DNA of 64,000 bases from Puccinellia tenuiflora (lineage: Eukaryota; Streptophyta; Magnoliopsida; Poales; Poaceae), in assembly GCA_012064385.1 (NCBI GenBank), contig QRDG01001738.1:62001-126000 (forward strand). The letters are read 5' to 3'. Numbering within the stretch: the stretch's first letter is position 1; each line of letters begins with the position of its first letter. Positions 1 through 11,196 of the stretch are shown in pieces. The notes under the pieces were generated by a model that searched no databases, was not told where the DNA came from, and worked only from the letters and a program-made list of their open reading frames with translations. Made by a program: the position numbers and the translations under genes.

Positions 1-85
1 TACCACGATATTATCATGTGTCCACCTATTTCTCGAATGCCAGATAGCATACATAACTCGTATAATCTTCCACCTGGATTTAGTA

Positions 86-182
86 CTCTCTCCGATCAAT
101 AAAAAGTGTCGCTTATTTTGTACTAAGTTAGTACAAACTTTGTACTAATTAGACAACACTTTTATGGATCGGAGGGAGGGAG
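86..182. mobile_element. Stowaway-type MITE (Thalos-like), 97 bp
   Basis: The ends CTCTCTCCGATC and GATCGGAGGGAGGGAG are near-perfect inverted repeats and are flanked by TA on both sides (84-85 and 183-184). The interior is an AT-rich palindrome around AGTACAAACTTTGTACT. This is the structure of Stowaway (Tc1/mariner-derived) MITEs common in grasses. It encodes nothing. Confidence 0.85.
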
Positions 183-240
183 TAGTAAACTAAGCGTTTA
201 TGGGTCTAAGAATTCCTATTTGCAGGTAAATGTTTGTACC

Positions 241-250
241 ATATGTCCAT
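241..250. repeat. 10-bp target-site duplication, left copy (right copy 1174-1183)
   Basis: ATATGTCCAT occurs directly before the left arm and again directly after the right arm (1174-1183) of the inverted-repeat element 251-1173. A 9-11 bp duplication is the usual signature of Mutator-superfamily insertion. Confidence 0.75.
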
Positions 251-1173
251 GAGTTTTTTTTAATATTATTATTTTTAACGAGAATTCGAAATATAACACA
301 CAAAATGAATCATTTTCAAAAATAATACACTGTCGGCGAACTGCGGGCCGAAACACTCCTTTCGGTTCGGCAGCTGGTGGGCCGACCTGCATGCGATCTG
401 ACACAACAACAGGTCGGGCCCACCGTTTCGGCTGACTACCGGCCGAAACGCTCATTTCGGCCGATGGCAGGCCGAAACCGCGCGCGCCCGCCGTCACCGC
501 ATCCTCTCGTCAAGCTATCGCCGTCACCGCTGAACGGATTTACTTGCACGCACGGCCACCACGCTCCGATCGATTCGGTCCAGGTGCTAATGCGCACTGG
601 GCCCCGCGGTTGATGGCGCTTCCACGCCGCTCTCCACTCAGCCGGCCCACTGCCTACCTGATTTCCACTGTCTGCGATTCCTGGTTTTTTTAACGATCTG
701 GAGAGCTCGCCGGCAATCTTCGTGCTCGGGCGGGCGAGCTGTGCGGCGGTGCGCGTGTGCGAGCAGCAGCGCAGCGGCGGTGGCACGGCGCGCACGGGCA
801 GCAGCGAGCAGAGCAGCAGCAAGCAAGCAGCGCGCGGCGGGCAACGAGCAGAGCAGCAGCAAACAAGCAGCGCGCGAGGTGGCAGCAAGCAAGCAGAGCA
901 GCAGCAAGCAAACAGCGCGCGGCATGCTGTTTCGGCCCGCCGTCGGCCGAAAGGAGTGTTTCGGCCGGTAGTCGGTCGAAAGGGTGGGCCCGGCCTGTTG
1001 TCGTGTCAGATCGTATGCAGGTCAGCCCACCAGCTGTCGAAAGAAGTGTTTCAGCCCGCAGTCGGCCGAAAGGAGTGTTTCGGCCCACAGTTTGCTGACA
1101 GTGTATTATTTTTGAAAATGATTGTTATATTTCGAATTCTCGTTAGAAATAATAATATTAAAAAAAAAAACTC
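251..1173. mobile_element. Non-autonomous Mutator-like element with long inverted arms
   Basis: The 923-bp element starts GAGTTTTTTTT and ends with the complement AAAAAAAACTC. Its arms (about 251-490 and 915-1173) pair over roughly 230-260 bp and share GAATTCGAAATATAAC, GGGCCGAAACACTCCTTTCG and GGTGGGC blocks in opposite orientation. The right arm carries an extra short duplication of the CGGGCCGAAAC motif. The 10-bp flanking duplication and long arms fit a MULE. The GC-rich core (about 490-915) has no recognisable gene. It includes a glutamine/alanine-like CAG-rich tandem repeat and could be captured host DNA, which I cannot confirm. The right end lies 74 bp beyond the stop codon of the RING gene. 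Confidence 0.7.
805..925. repeat. Short tandem repeat (GAGCAGAGCAGCAGCAA unit)
   Basis: Three imperfect copies of a unit of about 40-50 bp, GAGCAGAGCAGCAGCAAGCAA followed by a CAGCGCGCG tail, lie in the core of the Mutator-like element. All frames stay open here because of composition, so the ORFs over it are not evidence of a gene. Confidence 0.7.
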
Positions 1174-1246
1174 ATATGTCCATACCCGTGCACCGTACAT
1201 AAGGAACTCAGAAGTCAGAAGAAGATTGCACATGAGAAGGAAGCGG

Positions 1247-2320
1247 TCAAACCCGGTTTAACGGGTCAACGTCAGAGCTGTCTTTCTTCTCGTCCCCACC
1301 AGATCCCGATCCGCTCGGTTTTTCAACCGACTCTCCGGTCACCGGATAAATCCTTCTGTTGCCGCTGCCGTGTTCCTCCCCGGCGTCAGACTCCGCCCGG
1401 CGCTGCCGCTGCCACGACATGGACCGCAAGAATGACGTCAGCCACCCCGGTGTCCTCTGGTCCACGTTGTCCGGGTACTCCGCGGCCAGGCTAGCCGCCC
1501 GCCGGTGCCTCCGGACGTCCGCAAGCTCCTTCATGACGTGCTCCGGCAGCCTGAGAGTGTGTCGGTCCGGCGCGTCCATGGCCGACTGCGTCCTCCGGTA
1601 GTGATTGTACTCCGCGCCCGTGAACTCGTGCCTCCATACCGTGCTGAAGCTGCCGAGAGATTCAGCCGTGAGAGAAACCACCGACTCCTCGTCGAGCTCC
1701 TCCTCCTCCTGCACGGTCGTCTCCTGGCGCCCCGTCAGCGTCGGGTCGGCGCACTCGACGGTGGCGGCGGGCTCTGTGAGATCCGCGCGGCAGAGCGGGC
1801 AGGTGACGGCGGAGGCGAGCCACGGGTCGATGCAGTCCGGGTGGAAGACGTGGCAGCACGCCGGGAGGACGCGGAGCTCGTCGGCGTCCACGAACTCGGC
1901 CAGGCACACAGCGCAGTCGAGCGTGCCCGACTTGGTGATCGCCATGTGCGCCTTCACGTCCCCGTAGACGGCCGTGGGGAAGGACTCCACGAGCTCCTTG
2001 TCGAGGCCGCGTGGGCGGCGCTGATCGGTGTGGACGGCGGCGCCCTCAACGGACTGATTAGCGGCGGCGCCGCGGAACGGTCGGCCTGGAAGAGGGTGCG
2101 CGCGGGCGAAGCGGTTGATGTAGAGGGAGAAGAGCGTGAGGAGGAAGAGGGCGGCGACGAGGACGACCAGCATGACGACAGTGGTTGGCGTGAACCCGCC
2201 GGCGGTTCTGGTCCCGTCGCTCGTCGTGCTGTTGCTCTGCTGAGCCAGAGATGGCTGCGCGGACGATGAGAGCAGCAGCAGGAGGAGAAGCGGTGCGATC
2301 TGGCCGCGACCCATCGACAT
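1247..2320 (-). CDS. ATL-type RING-H2 finger E3 ubiquitin ligase, membrane anchored
   Basis: Intronless 357-codon gene. By family knowledge, ATL proteins transfer ubiquitin from an E2 to target proteins at membranes, often in defence or carbon/nitrogen signalling. Seen here: a leucine-rich signal peptide (about residues 1-27), one membrane segment (about 48-68) followed by basic residues, the GLD motif that defines ATLs (105-107), then a RING-H2 with ligands C136, C139, C155, H157, H160, C163, C174 and C177. W167, four residues after C163, is the usual E2-contact tryptophan. The CCHVFH spacing resembles the ATL6/ATL31 subgroup. The tail is acidic, then Ser/Gly-rich. The first in-frame ATG gives a proper signal peptide, supporting this start. 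GC is high, as in many grass ATL genes. No break is visible, so it is probably functional. The exact orthologue is not assignable by eye. Confidence 0.93.
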   Translation of the reverse strand: MSMGRGQIAPLLLLLLLSSSAQPSLAQQSNSTTSDGTRTAGGFTPTTVVMLVVLVAALFLLTLFSLYINRFARAHPLPGRPFRGAAANQSVEGAAVHTDQRRPRGLDKELVESFPTAVYGDVKAHMAITKSGTLDCAVCLAEFVDADELRVLPACCHVFHPDCIDPWLASAVTCPLCRADLTEPAATVECADPTLTGRQETTVQEEEELDEESVVSLTAESLGSFSTVWRHEFTGAEYNHYRRTQSAMDAPDRHTLRLPEHVMKELADVRRHRRAASLAAEYPDNVDQRTPGWLTSFLRSMSWQRQRRAESDAGEEHGSGNRRIYPVTGESVEKPSGSGSGGDEKKDSSDVDPLNRV

Positions 2321-3480
2321 CTCCGGGCAGGCAGGGGTGTGAACCGCCGACGGACGGCCGGGCAGATTCGTCGTGTCGCCGGAGAAGGATGGAAAGAGCT
2401 AGGGAGGTTTTGAAGGAATATTGAAAGTGTTTGATCACAACGGATGAAAGAAGGTAAATGTAACGTAAGAACAAGATAGCTAGGGATGTACATGTACGCG
2501 TGGTGTGGGCAGTGCGTGGCGACTAGCGAATGTTCGAGCGAGGAACAGTGGGCGGTGGCGACGAGTGAGAGATCTTATTGGCCGCAGCTGGCATGCATGT
2601 TCGTCAGCGCCGGCAATAGCCTGAAATATACTGTATGTATTTTTGGGCTCTTAATTCTTTAGCTTTTGTCTTGCGTGTTGCGATCGTGTTCCTGTCGACG
2701 CTGATGAATGCTGATTTATTTTAGTTCACCGCCTTTTTTCCATACCTGCATTCGGTCAGAGTGTATCTTTACATAAACATTTCTTGTTCGCAGATTCAAC
2801 AATTAATCGAAAAGTTCAATGAGAAATTAATAGCTCGGCCAGACCTAGTAAGTATTCTTAGTTTATACTCCTCGTCCAGGGTGCAGAGTAACATCCCTCA
2901 TCAGGGGAAACCACATTCTGTTTGGGGTTTCACATCACCTGCCGATCGACCATGGATAGGCCAGCAAGAAGATGTCTAGCTTTAGTCCGGTTCTGTCCAA
3001 GAGCGCAGGTTAAACGCCACTGCTGTGTATTCTAGACGTTTTTGCCCGCCTCATCAAATCAAAGATGAATTAAAGCAGCAATTGGACGGCTACCTGCTGC
3101 ACTATGCGTCGTGGCTCACGATCACGCACGCCTGGTTTCTGTCGCAGATAAAACTCAGGGGACCTGTAGATGAACGTGTGTGCTGCTCTCATGTGAAGTA
3201 CTTTGATCTTGACCTAGTTCGGTCTGCTATCATATGCATTTTGGGTCGTTCAGCCAATGTGAAGTACTAGTCCGTATGTATATTTTCCATAGTGGTTGTT
3301 GACTTTTTGTACAGAGTATCTTTTCTCGCGCAAACGTCGGAAAAAAAAAAGAGTAGCAGCACATGTCGCCCCCGTCGACCTCGACTGGGACACAAGAAAA
3401 TGTCCGCGCGTAAAGGCCATTAATATTTCAATTGGATTGGACTGGTTCCACAGTGTACAACAGCCCTGCCCGTATTAGAC
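2321..3480. other. Upstream region of the RING gene; no gene seen
   Basis: The first few hundred bases should hold the 5' UTR and promoter of the minus-strand RING gene. I could not pick a convincing TATA box. The rest is mixed-composition intergenic DNA with only short chance ORFs. Confidence 0.5.
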
Positions 3481-3561
3481 AGCCCAATTAAATTCTTTTA
3501 AAGTGTTAGGCCCGACGTTCAGGCGCAAACACTATATCTCACCCATGGCGAGTCGTGGGGG

Positions 3562-4757
3562 CGCCTATACCCCGCGTCGCGCGGAGCGAGATACGCTCCG
3601 CCCGCTACGCTGCTTAATGGGCCGCGCCGAAAGGGGCCCAGTACCAGGTACGAGTTTCCCTTGTTTCTTTTTTTTTCTATTATGTTTTATTTTCCCTTTT
3701 TCTTTTCTGTTTTTACAGTAAACAAATGTGTTTACTTTATACTAACAAGAAAATGTGTCTACATTTTTGGAAAAAAAATCAAAAATCATTATAATTCAAA
3801 TATATTTATATATTTTAAAAAACTAATAAATATAATTATTTTATTTGAACAATTTTCAAACATAAAAAAATTATGTATTTGAACAAATTTTTAAATATAA
3901 ACTTTTTCTATTATCTGAAAGACTTTTAAATAAAATATTTATCTTATTTGAATAATTTCGGTGAATATTAATTATTTTTGAATAGATTTAAAAAGTGAAC
4001 ATAAATTTTTTATGAACGAAAGTTATTTTTGAACGATTTTAAAAGTGAACGAAAATTATTTTTGAATGATTTCAAAAAGTGAACAAAAAGAAGTCGGTGA
4101 ACAAAAATTATTTTTGAACGATTTTAGAAAATGAATGGGAAAAGGTTTATGAACGGAAACTAACTTTGAACGATTTTAAAAGTGAATGAAAATTATTTTT
4201 GAATGATTTCAAAAAGTGAACAAAAAAGTCGGTGAACAAAAATTATTTTTGAACGATTTTAGAAAATGAACGGAAAAAGGTTTATGAACGGAAACTAACT
4301 TTGAACGATTTTAAAAGTGAACGAAAATTATTTTTGAATAATTTTTAAAAATGAACAGAAAAATGTCGGTGATTTTTATTTATTTATTTTAATAAGAACA
4401 AAAGAAAAACAAGAAAAAAGATGGGAATGAACATTTATTTAAAATAAAACTAAAAAGACAGAAGATAAAAAAGAAAATAGAAAATAAACATTTAAAAAAG
4501 AAAAAAGAAAAATGCAAAGAAGAAAAACGAAAAAATATAAACAGAAAAACGAAAAAATAAAAGAAAAACGAAAAACAAAAAAATAAAAGAAACAGAAAAC
4601 CGAAAAAAAGAAAGAAACACAGAAAACGGGCCTATGTTGGTTAAAAAGGAACACAGAAAAAGAAAAAAAAAACGCTACAGCGCTATTGGGCCGGCCCAAT
4701 ATGATCCGGGGGGGTACGCGGACGTTCTTAACCCCCGCGTTACGCGGGGTATAGGAA
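3562..4757. repeat. Inverted GC-island pair (CCTATACCCCGCGT)
   Basis: CCTATACCCCGCGTCGCGCGG near 3562 recurs inverted near 4731-4752 as CGCGTTACGCGGGGTATAGG. GCGAGTCGT appears beside both, in the same rather than opposite sense. The pair may be the eroded ends of one element of about 1.2 kb, but no target duplication is evident. Confidence 0.35.
4031..4370. repeat. Tandem repeat, about 136-bp unit, about 2.5 copies
   Basis: GAACGATTTTAAAAGTGAA begins at 4031, 4168 and 4303. The spacer between copies is nearly identical and includes GTCGGTGAACAAAAATT and GGTTTATGAACGGAAAC. The similarity shows a local duplication rather than just AT bias. Confidence 0.8.
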
Positions 4758-5089
4758 CCGCGGCGAGTCGTAACACGGATTCGTCCGCAGGAGACAGCCG
4801 CATGGGCCGGCCCATATTGGGCTGTTCTTTTTTTCATTTTCGTTTTACCGTCTACTTTTCGTTTTTCTTTTTGATATTTCCCGATTTTCATTTTTGTTTC
4901 TTTTATTCTTTTCGTACTTTTAGATAATTGAATATTTTCAAATTTGATTTTTTTTCAAAAATGATTTTTTTCAAAGCAGGACTTTTTAAAAAATAAACAT
5001 TTTTCAAATATGTATATTTTAAAATTTGAAGCTTTCTAAAATGATTTTTTTAATATGAACCATTTCTAAATGCGAATTACTTTTTAAAT

Positions 5090-5700
5090 ATCTATTTTTG
5101 GTTTACTAGTATTTTTGATTCACTATTATTTTCGGTTCACCCGAATTTTAGTTTTTTTTGTTCATTATTATTTTTTGGTTCACCCAAATTTTGGTTCCTT
5201 TTCGGCTCACTAATATTTTCGGTTTACCAGCATTTTTGGTTCACTATTATATTTGGTTCATCGGTATTTTCATTCACCGGTATTTTTGATTTACTATTAT
5301 TTCCAGTTACCTGAATTTTAGTTTCTTTACGGTTCGCTATTACTTTTGGTTCACAGGTATATTTGGTTCATTATTATTTTTGGTTCACTAGTATGTTTGG
5401 TTTAGTATTATTTTCCATTTGTCCGAATTTTAGTTTATTTCAGGTTAGTATTTTTTCAATTAACCAGCTTTTTTGTTTCACTATTAGTTTTTATTTACTA
5501 TTATTTTTGGTTCACTATTATTTTGTGTTCAACGGTATTCGGTTGACTATTATTTTCTGTTCATCCGAATTTTTATTTCTTTTATGTTCACTATTATTTT
5601 CGGTTCACCAATATTTTTGGTTTACTATTTTATTTTGTTTCACTATTATTCTTGGTTTACTACTATTTTTGGTTTACCGATTATTTTGGTTCAACCGAAT
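5090..5700. repeat. Degenerate short tandem array (GGTTCACTATTATTTT-like)
   Basis: A 20-35 bp word of the form TTTTGGTTCAC(T/C)(A/G)(T/G)TATT recurs more than fifteen times with drift. The long Phe/Leu-rich reading frame across it (from about 5363) is a consequence of the repeat and not a gene. Confidence 0.6.
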
Positions 5701-7540
5701 TTTGATTTTTGAAAATGTTTCATATTTGAAAAATCTTCATTTTTTAAAATTGTTTCGTTTTTTAGAAATGGTTCATTTCCTAAAAATCATGTTTTGAAAA
5801 ATATTCATTTTTAAAAAATGGAGATATTTTAAAAAATGTTTCTAATTTGAAAATATCTAGATTTCTAAAAATCTTAACATTTAAAAACAAAAAAATAAAA
5901 ATAAAATACAAAGAACAAGTAGAAAAAAAACTAGTATAAAGATAAAATAGGAAAGAAACAAAAAATTTGCCCATACATGGACCAGCCCATGTGGAGGTGT
6001 CCTACATGAGGACTCGCGGGAGTGCGGGCGAGTCGATCACTACGACTCGCTTAAAGGGAGGCATACGGGATCCCACGTTCAGGGAACTTAGCGTACAAAT
6101 AGTGGTCATCATCAAAAGCATATCTATGCTGGCCTTGTTTGATGTGGCCCATTAACAAACGAATGAATATAAATTTGACCAATGTCAAGATGAATGGTTA
6201 ATGAATGTCATAGTAAATCGCCCTATAGTCGAAAACAAATGTTAAATGTTCATGGATACTTTTGAAACACTTTATAAAAGAGAAATGTTTGTATATCATA
6301 TAATATATATTTATCGATCTCATATAAAATGTTCATGCACTAACAAAGAGAAAAATATAAACTGATCAATCACGCTATTCATTAGTTCACTTTATTTTAC
6401 ATTCATTTTCAATGTCTTGAACCGCTTACTAATCACGTATACGCATAGTAGGCCCCCTTCGCCACTCAACGTCTGGCTCGTCTTGGAAAATAATAAAATA
6501 AAATGAACATAAAAGCAAAAAATATATTTTTCTTATAAATATGTTTACATACTGACAAAAGGGAAAAATAATTAATCGATAAAATTAGAAAAAACACAAA
6601 ATAAAATTTAAATAATAAAATAAAAAAGGGGAAGCAAATAGAAAAATAAGAATAAAAAATGACATTATTGGGTCAGCCCACCAACAGCCACCGCGAGGGC
6701 GTTAGTTGCTAAACATCAAAATAAGCATGTGGTCTGAAGTGATTCCACATACACCGTGTTTTGGAGTGGCCCTAAGAGGTGAAATTTTAAATCATTAATT
6801 TGTATTTACTCTCTGTAAAATATTCTATGATATGCAAAAATATACTTATTATAGAAACAAGCGTTCACAAGTGTAAAAATAAATGCTCTAGTATTTGAAA
6901 ATGAATGTTAGTGAATTCAACATAAATGTTCATGTGTCAGAAAAGATTACGTATGTAGTTAGAAAATAAAAAAGTAATCAAATGTACAATAGTAATAAAA
7001 TAAAATAAAAATAAATGTTCACGTGTAATAGAAGTAAGATCATATATCATGAAAAATATTCACATATGAAAACAAATTTGAACATATATGAAAAATATCG
7101 TTAGAATCTATAATTTCCTGTATTTACCAAAAAAAAATCTTAAAAAGAAGAAGTGACAAACTGAAGGAACACATGGAAATTTGGAAGGAAAGTGAAGGAG
7201 AAAGCGAAAAAAAATAAGAAAATACCGGAAGAAAAAATAAGCAAAATAAATTAGGAGGAATAAAATAAAGAGGTGGGCAAGAGTAAGAAGAGACAAAAAA
7301 AATAGAATATGTAAAAACCATTAAAAGGCAAAAGGGAAAGCAAAAAAAGAGAAAAGCTGGTTTTATTGGGCCAGCCCATACAGGAAAATTTACTGCACAC
7401 CTAGGAAAGAGAAAGAAGAAAATAGAAAATAAAAGATGTGGAAATATCAAAAGGAAAAAATGGAAAAAGAGAAAAATTGGAACACCATCATTACGTGGGA
7501 AATCCCCAAGGTGCATGCAACTTTTTCTACCGTACATGTC

Positions 7541-9822
7541 AAAATATCGCTAGGTAGGGCCCCGCGCGCACCTCAGGTACCGCACTGCCAGAAGGCCGCT
7601 GGTTGCTTGAGGCCGCCATGGCCATGTCTGTAGGTCGGGGGAGACGAGGAGCCCGGGCATTGCACGTGTCGCCTACATTGCCGCTAGGAGACCATCTTGT
7701 TCCCTGACTGCATCATGAGTTCACGACCTACTACATGTTCATACACGCAGAAGCAATGATGGAACGAACCACAGAGCCGGCCATAGATTGCCGCATCATG
7801 TCGATCCAAGGCCGCCGATCGAGCGACCATGATAGACCGACGAGTAGTCTTTCTTTTCGCGGGTGAAGATCGACGTGTATGTAGTCTTGTCTCGTCGTAG
7901 CCGGCCAGCCACTCCGGCCAGGGTGTGATTTCAGGTAGGCGCATGTCTGATTCGACGGGAGCGGAGACCTGCACGTCGGAACACCATGATTCAGAGGTTG
8001 AACGAACCAGCCCATGCATCGATCGTGTGTTCCTTTCAGATGAACCGGGCCAGGCCAGGCCAGGCGTGTAGCTCGGGTCGATGGCCGAACTTGAACGGCA
8101 CAGCGAGAACGACGAAGGGATTCTGGATCTTGGGTTGGAAAATTCGCGGCGGCGATCGGGGGCACCGGTGCACGATTCGCGGGCTCTGAAGCGTGTCGAC
8201 TGTGCCGATTATTCGATCCGTCGCCGCATGATTGGGATAGCTGGAATAATTTGACGCCGCTGCCGGTGCTGCCGCCATCCCCTGGCCCCTGCGTCTGCAT
8301 ATGATCGACGGCAATGCCGGTGGGACATGGATGGCCGTACCGTGTACGAGCGGCCTCCCGGCAAAGCGAGCGAGTACGAACGGGGAGAGCTAGTATGCAG
8401 TAGAGTCGCATCGGCCGTCGCTTCCCTAGCTAGCCTTCACATCACCCTGTCTCCGTGCGGGGCTAGCGCCCCACGCACGATCGATGCAGCTCGCTCTTCC
8501 CTCCTCTCCACCGAACGGGAGGACGACGACGAGCGACGGAACGGACGTGATGGACGCATTCCATTCCGAGTTTGGCAACGACGCGCAGCTACAAACGGTG
8601 GGCTGGGCGCGCGGTAAAGGAAACCAGGCGCACGGCGGATCGGCATCGGCCGGTATTGGCGGCCGGGCGGCATGAAATCGACACCGATCGGGGCGCCGTG
8701 CGTGGCATAGAGGTACGGCGGCGCGCGTCACGAAATCGATCGATCGGGCCGCGCGCGCGCGTACGATGGATCGATCCATCCGGCCGTGCGAATCTCGTCT
8801 CTGCTCCGCTAGCTGATCGAGATCGATCCATCAGGGTCGGGGTCGGCCGAACAAACAGCAGGCGCGGCAGACACGACGCGACTTCACGAGCGCTGTAAAC
8901 GTGCCTAGTAGCTGCTGTCACCTCAGCTACGTACTCCTGCTGTCCTACATTACATTACGGTGTAATAATGTAATAATAACAGCGTGCCTACTGGCGGCAC
9001 GTACGGGCAAAACCCTATCGGGAAATGAGATTCAGTTTAAGAGTCCGTGCCCAACAACCAAAGACTTCGGGGCGTTCAACACCAAGTTTGACATGCTCTC
9101 AGCCCGCCGCATGCAGAAACACATATTACCACCGTCTTGTCGTCAATCGGCGCCGTTCTGGCGTAATTAGCGGGGGTGGAATCATGCTACTACGTACGTT
9201 CTTCTAAGACACATGAAAACCTAGCTAGCTAGAGGTGCGCGCAGATGTCGTACTAGCTAGCTAGACAGGAGGCATATATGCGCACACATGCGTGCCCGCC
9301 GATCCAATGAACGAACGCTACCCGCGCTAGCTAGGTTTCGGAGCATTGCTAGACAGAGGCGCCAATGGATGTCTATTGGCTAGGTAGGTACGTGCGTTCT
9401 TCAATTCGTGACAGATCAACTCATTCCTCCTTGCCAACTCGACATTCTCTCTTTGATTTATGCGTTTGTGCAGGGGGGGTGCTATAGTTTACAGTCATAT
9501 TCCTCCTTGCCGAGGCAACATTCTGTCTCCAGCAACAGGATCCCGGCCCGTGACGACATTGGTCGCAGTTAACAAACTGCTCTGTTTATGTGTGGACTAT
9601 CTTAGCTAGCTTGTCCGGAATTGCTGACTCCATGGGTGTCCATGAGCTGAGATGGTTTACAATTGTTAATTAGCTGGATGCAGCGGCGGATCTAGGGCCA
9701 TGGCATTGGAGGTGGCACTAATTAGTACATCATAACTAACTTCAATGCACCGAGTTCATATTTTGCAAAGGTTACACTACAAATATGGAGTAGTATATTT
9801 GAATCTATATAGGAAAATACAT
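7541..9822. other. Intergenic DNA, GC-rich 7.9-8.9 kb; no gene seen
   Basis: GC rises here and many overlapping frames stay open on both strands, but none has a recognisable domain or a clear exon pattern. GATCGATC and GCTAGCTAG words are frequent (8700-9340). It might be an old promoter or UTR region or a TE remnant. Confidence 0.4.
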
Positions 9823-10194
9823 ATCTGAACATGGGGGCACCTACCCCGTTTTAAAAAATGTATTTCCAAATGTTAGAAAATATTGAAAAAAAAAGTGCGG
9901 ACCTATATGTTCATGTTCTATATGCGCGCAAACAGTTTCACCGATAAAACAACTATTTTTTTTGGTCTCTGTAAAAAGGACAAAAGAATGTCTTGTGAAA
10001 AGTTATATTCTCAGTAACGAAATTTGTCTTTTTTGTGGAGGCAAAATAAAAAGCTATATTTCTTGCAAAACTTTGTGCCACGCGAATATTTCGGGGAGAT
10101 GTACACATAAAAAAAATTCAGAAATTTTAGACAATATAAATCGTGTTTAAAATGCAATTTTTAGAAAACGGGGTAGATGCCCCTAGGTTCAGAT
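9823..10194. mobile_element. MITE with about 30-bp terminal inverted repeats
   Basis: The left end, ATCTGAACATGGGGGCACCT followed by ACCCCGTTTT, is matched in reverse by AAAACGGGGTAGATGCCCCT followed by AGGTTCAGAT at the right. The 372-bp interior is AT-rich with no coding capacity. I see no certain target duplication, so the superfamily is open. Confidence 0.65.
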
Positions 10195-11036
10195 GGTGCA
10201 CTCTTAGTCTATATATCATTATAATTTCAACAACTAGTCTTAAATTAAACTATTATATTAAACAACTAGTGTTCTTTATATTGTGTAAATTATTTTGCAT
10301 TTCTACAGGGGGTGTGGTGGCACCCGTCGAACCCGTGGCTGGATGTCACGCCAATTTCTCCGCTGATAGTTGCCTGCATGGAATAATAGAATGCATTTTT
10401 TTATAGATTAGTGCTACCATGCAAGAGCCAGTGCGTCTGTTCTTGTTTTGGGAATTGCTAGGTCTCGACCGATTGATTTCTCATTATCTCATACTCAACA
10501 AGTCTTAGTCGATGGTGTGGAATGTCCGATACACGCTTCGTTCACTGGGCGATAGATTAAGACTTCACAAAAAAAATTGTCGATTGAGACCTAGACTACT
10601 TGACCTTTTTATTTCTCGACGGACACTTTTATTCATGGCTCTCCCTAAGTAAACCGGAGCGTATATATAAATTTATTTTTATTCAAAAAAGGCTTTCGTA
10701 TCGACTATCATTTTTTGCTTATTTAATACGAAATCCTCTTTTGAATAAAAAATAAAAAATAAGTGCCCCTATCTGCATTTTGCACGACGGCCCTAAATTT
10801 CGTTTGACTCGTAGGTTTAGCTGCCACTGCAGGAAAAAGGAGTAGAAATTTTACTTTAATGCTGGACCTACGGACTGTACCTATGGAAAAAGATTTACGG
10901 GATTACGTACCTCTCCTCATTCCCTCCCCCCCCCCCCCACCCCATTTCTCCTGGTGGGCCCGTCCGGCTTCCAACCAAATGATGACATCTCAGTCCGGAA
11001 CTACTTTTTTTTGAAACGAGGAATTTTTTTTACTTT
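10195..11036. other. Intergenic DNA; no gene seen
   Basis: AT-rich sequence with a poly-C run (about 10927-10939) and imperfect inverted words around 10660-10760. No coding evidence was found. Confidence 0.4.
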
Positions 11037-11038
11037 TA

Positions 11039-11196
11039 CTCCCTCCGTTACTTAATATAAGATGTTTTAGATTTTTCTCACTTTTCTATATTAGTATGCA
11101 CATAGACGTATTTTAGTGTGTACATACACTCATTTTACTTCGTATGTAGCCTATAGTAAAATAGCTAAAACATCTTACATTAAGGAAAGGAGGGAG
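11039..11196. mobile_element. Stowaway MITE, 158 bp
   Basis: It begins CTCCCTCCGTTACTTAATAT after a TA and ends with AAGGAAAGGAGGGAG. The arms (for example AAGATGTTTTAG and CTAAAACATCTTA) pair along most of the length. The right-hand TA has become TG, the only defect in an otherwise typical Stowaway. Confidence 0.88.

Larger units (their letters stand above)
3490..7540. repeat. AT-rich unclassified repeat cluster, gene-free
   Basis: Long purine- or T-rich tracts with repeated words (GAACGATTTTAAAAGTGAAC, GGTTCACTATTATTTT) alternate with short GC islands such as GGGCCGGCCCA near 3620, 4690, 4805 and 7370. ORFs here are low-complexity Phe/Lys-rich reading frames. The style matches unclassified DNA-transposon remnants common in Triticeae genomes, but I cannot name the family. 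Confidence 0.55.

Noticed and set aside
436..1261. Overlapping Ala/Arg/Gln-rich frames on both strands
   Set aside because: They lie in the Mutator-like element's GC-rich core and CAG tandem repeat; open frames follow from composition.
1359..2269. Long plus-strand open frames opposite the RING gene
   Set aside because: Antisense shadows of a GC-rich coding sequence; the minus-strand frame has the full signal peptide, membrane segment, GLD and RING-H2.
4439..5974. Phe- and Lys-rich ORFs that look like multi-pass membrane proteins
   Set aside because: Low-complexity translations of T-rich or A-rich repeats; no start context, splice pattern or domain.
8327..8921. Cluster of GC-rich frames on both strands
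   Set aside because: Five or more frames open at once with no domain; compositional effect.
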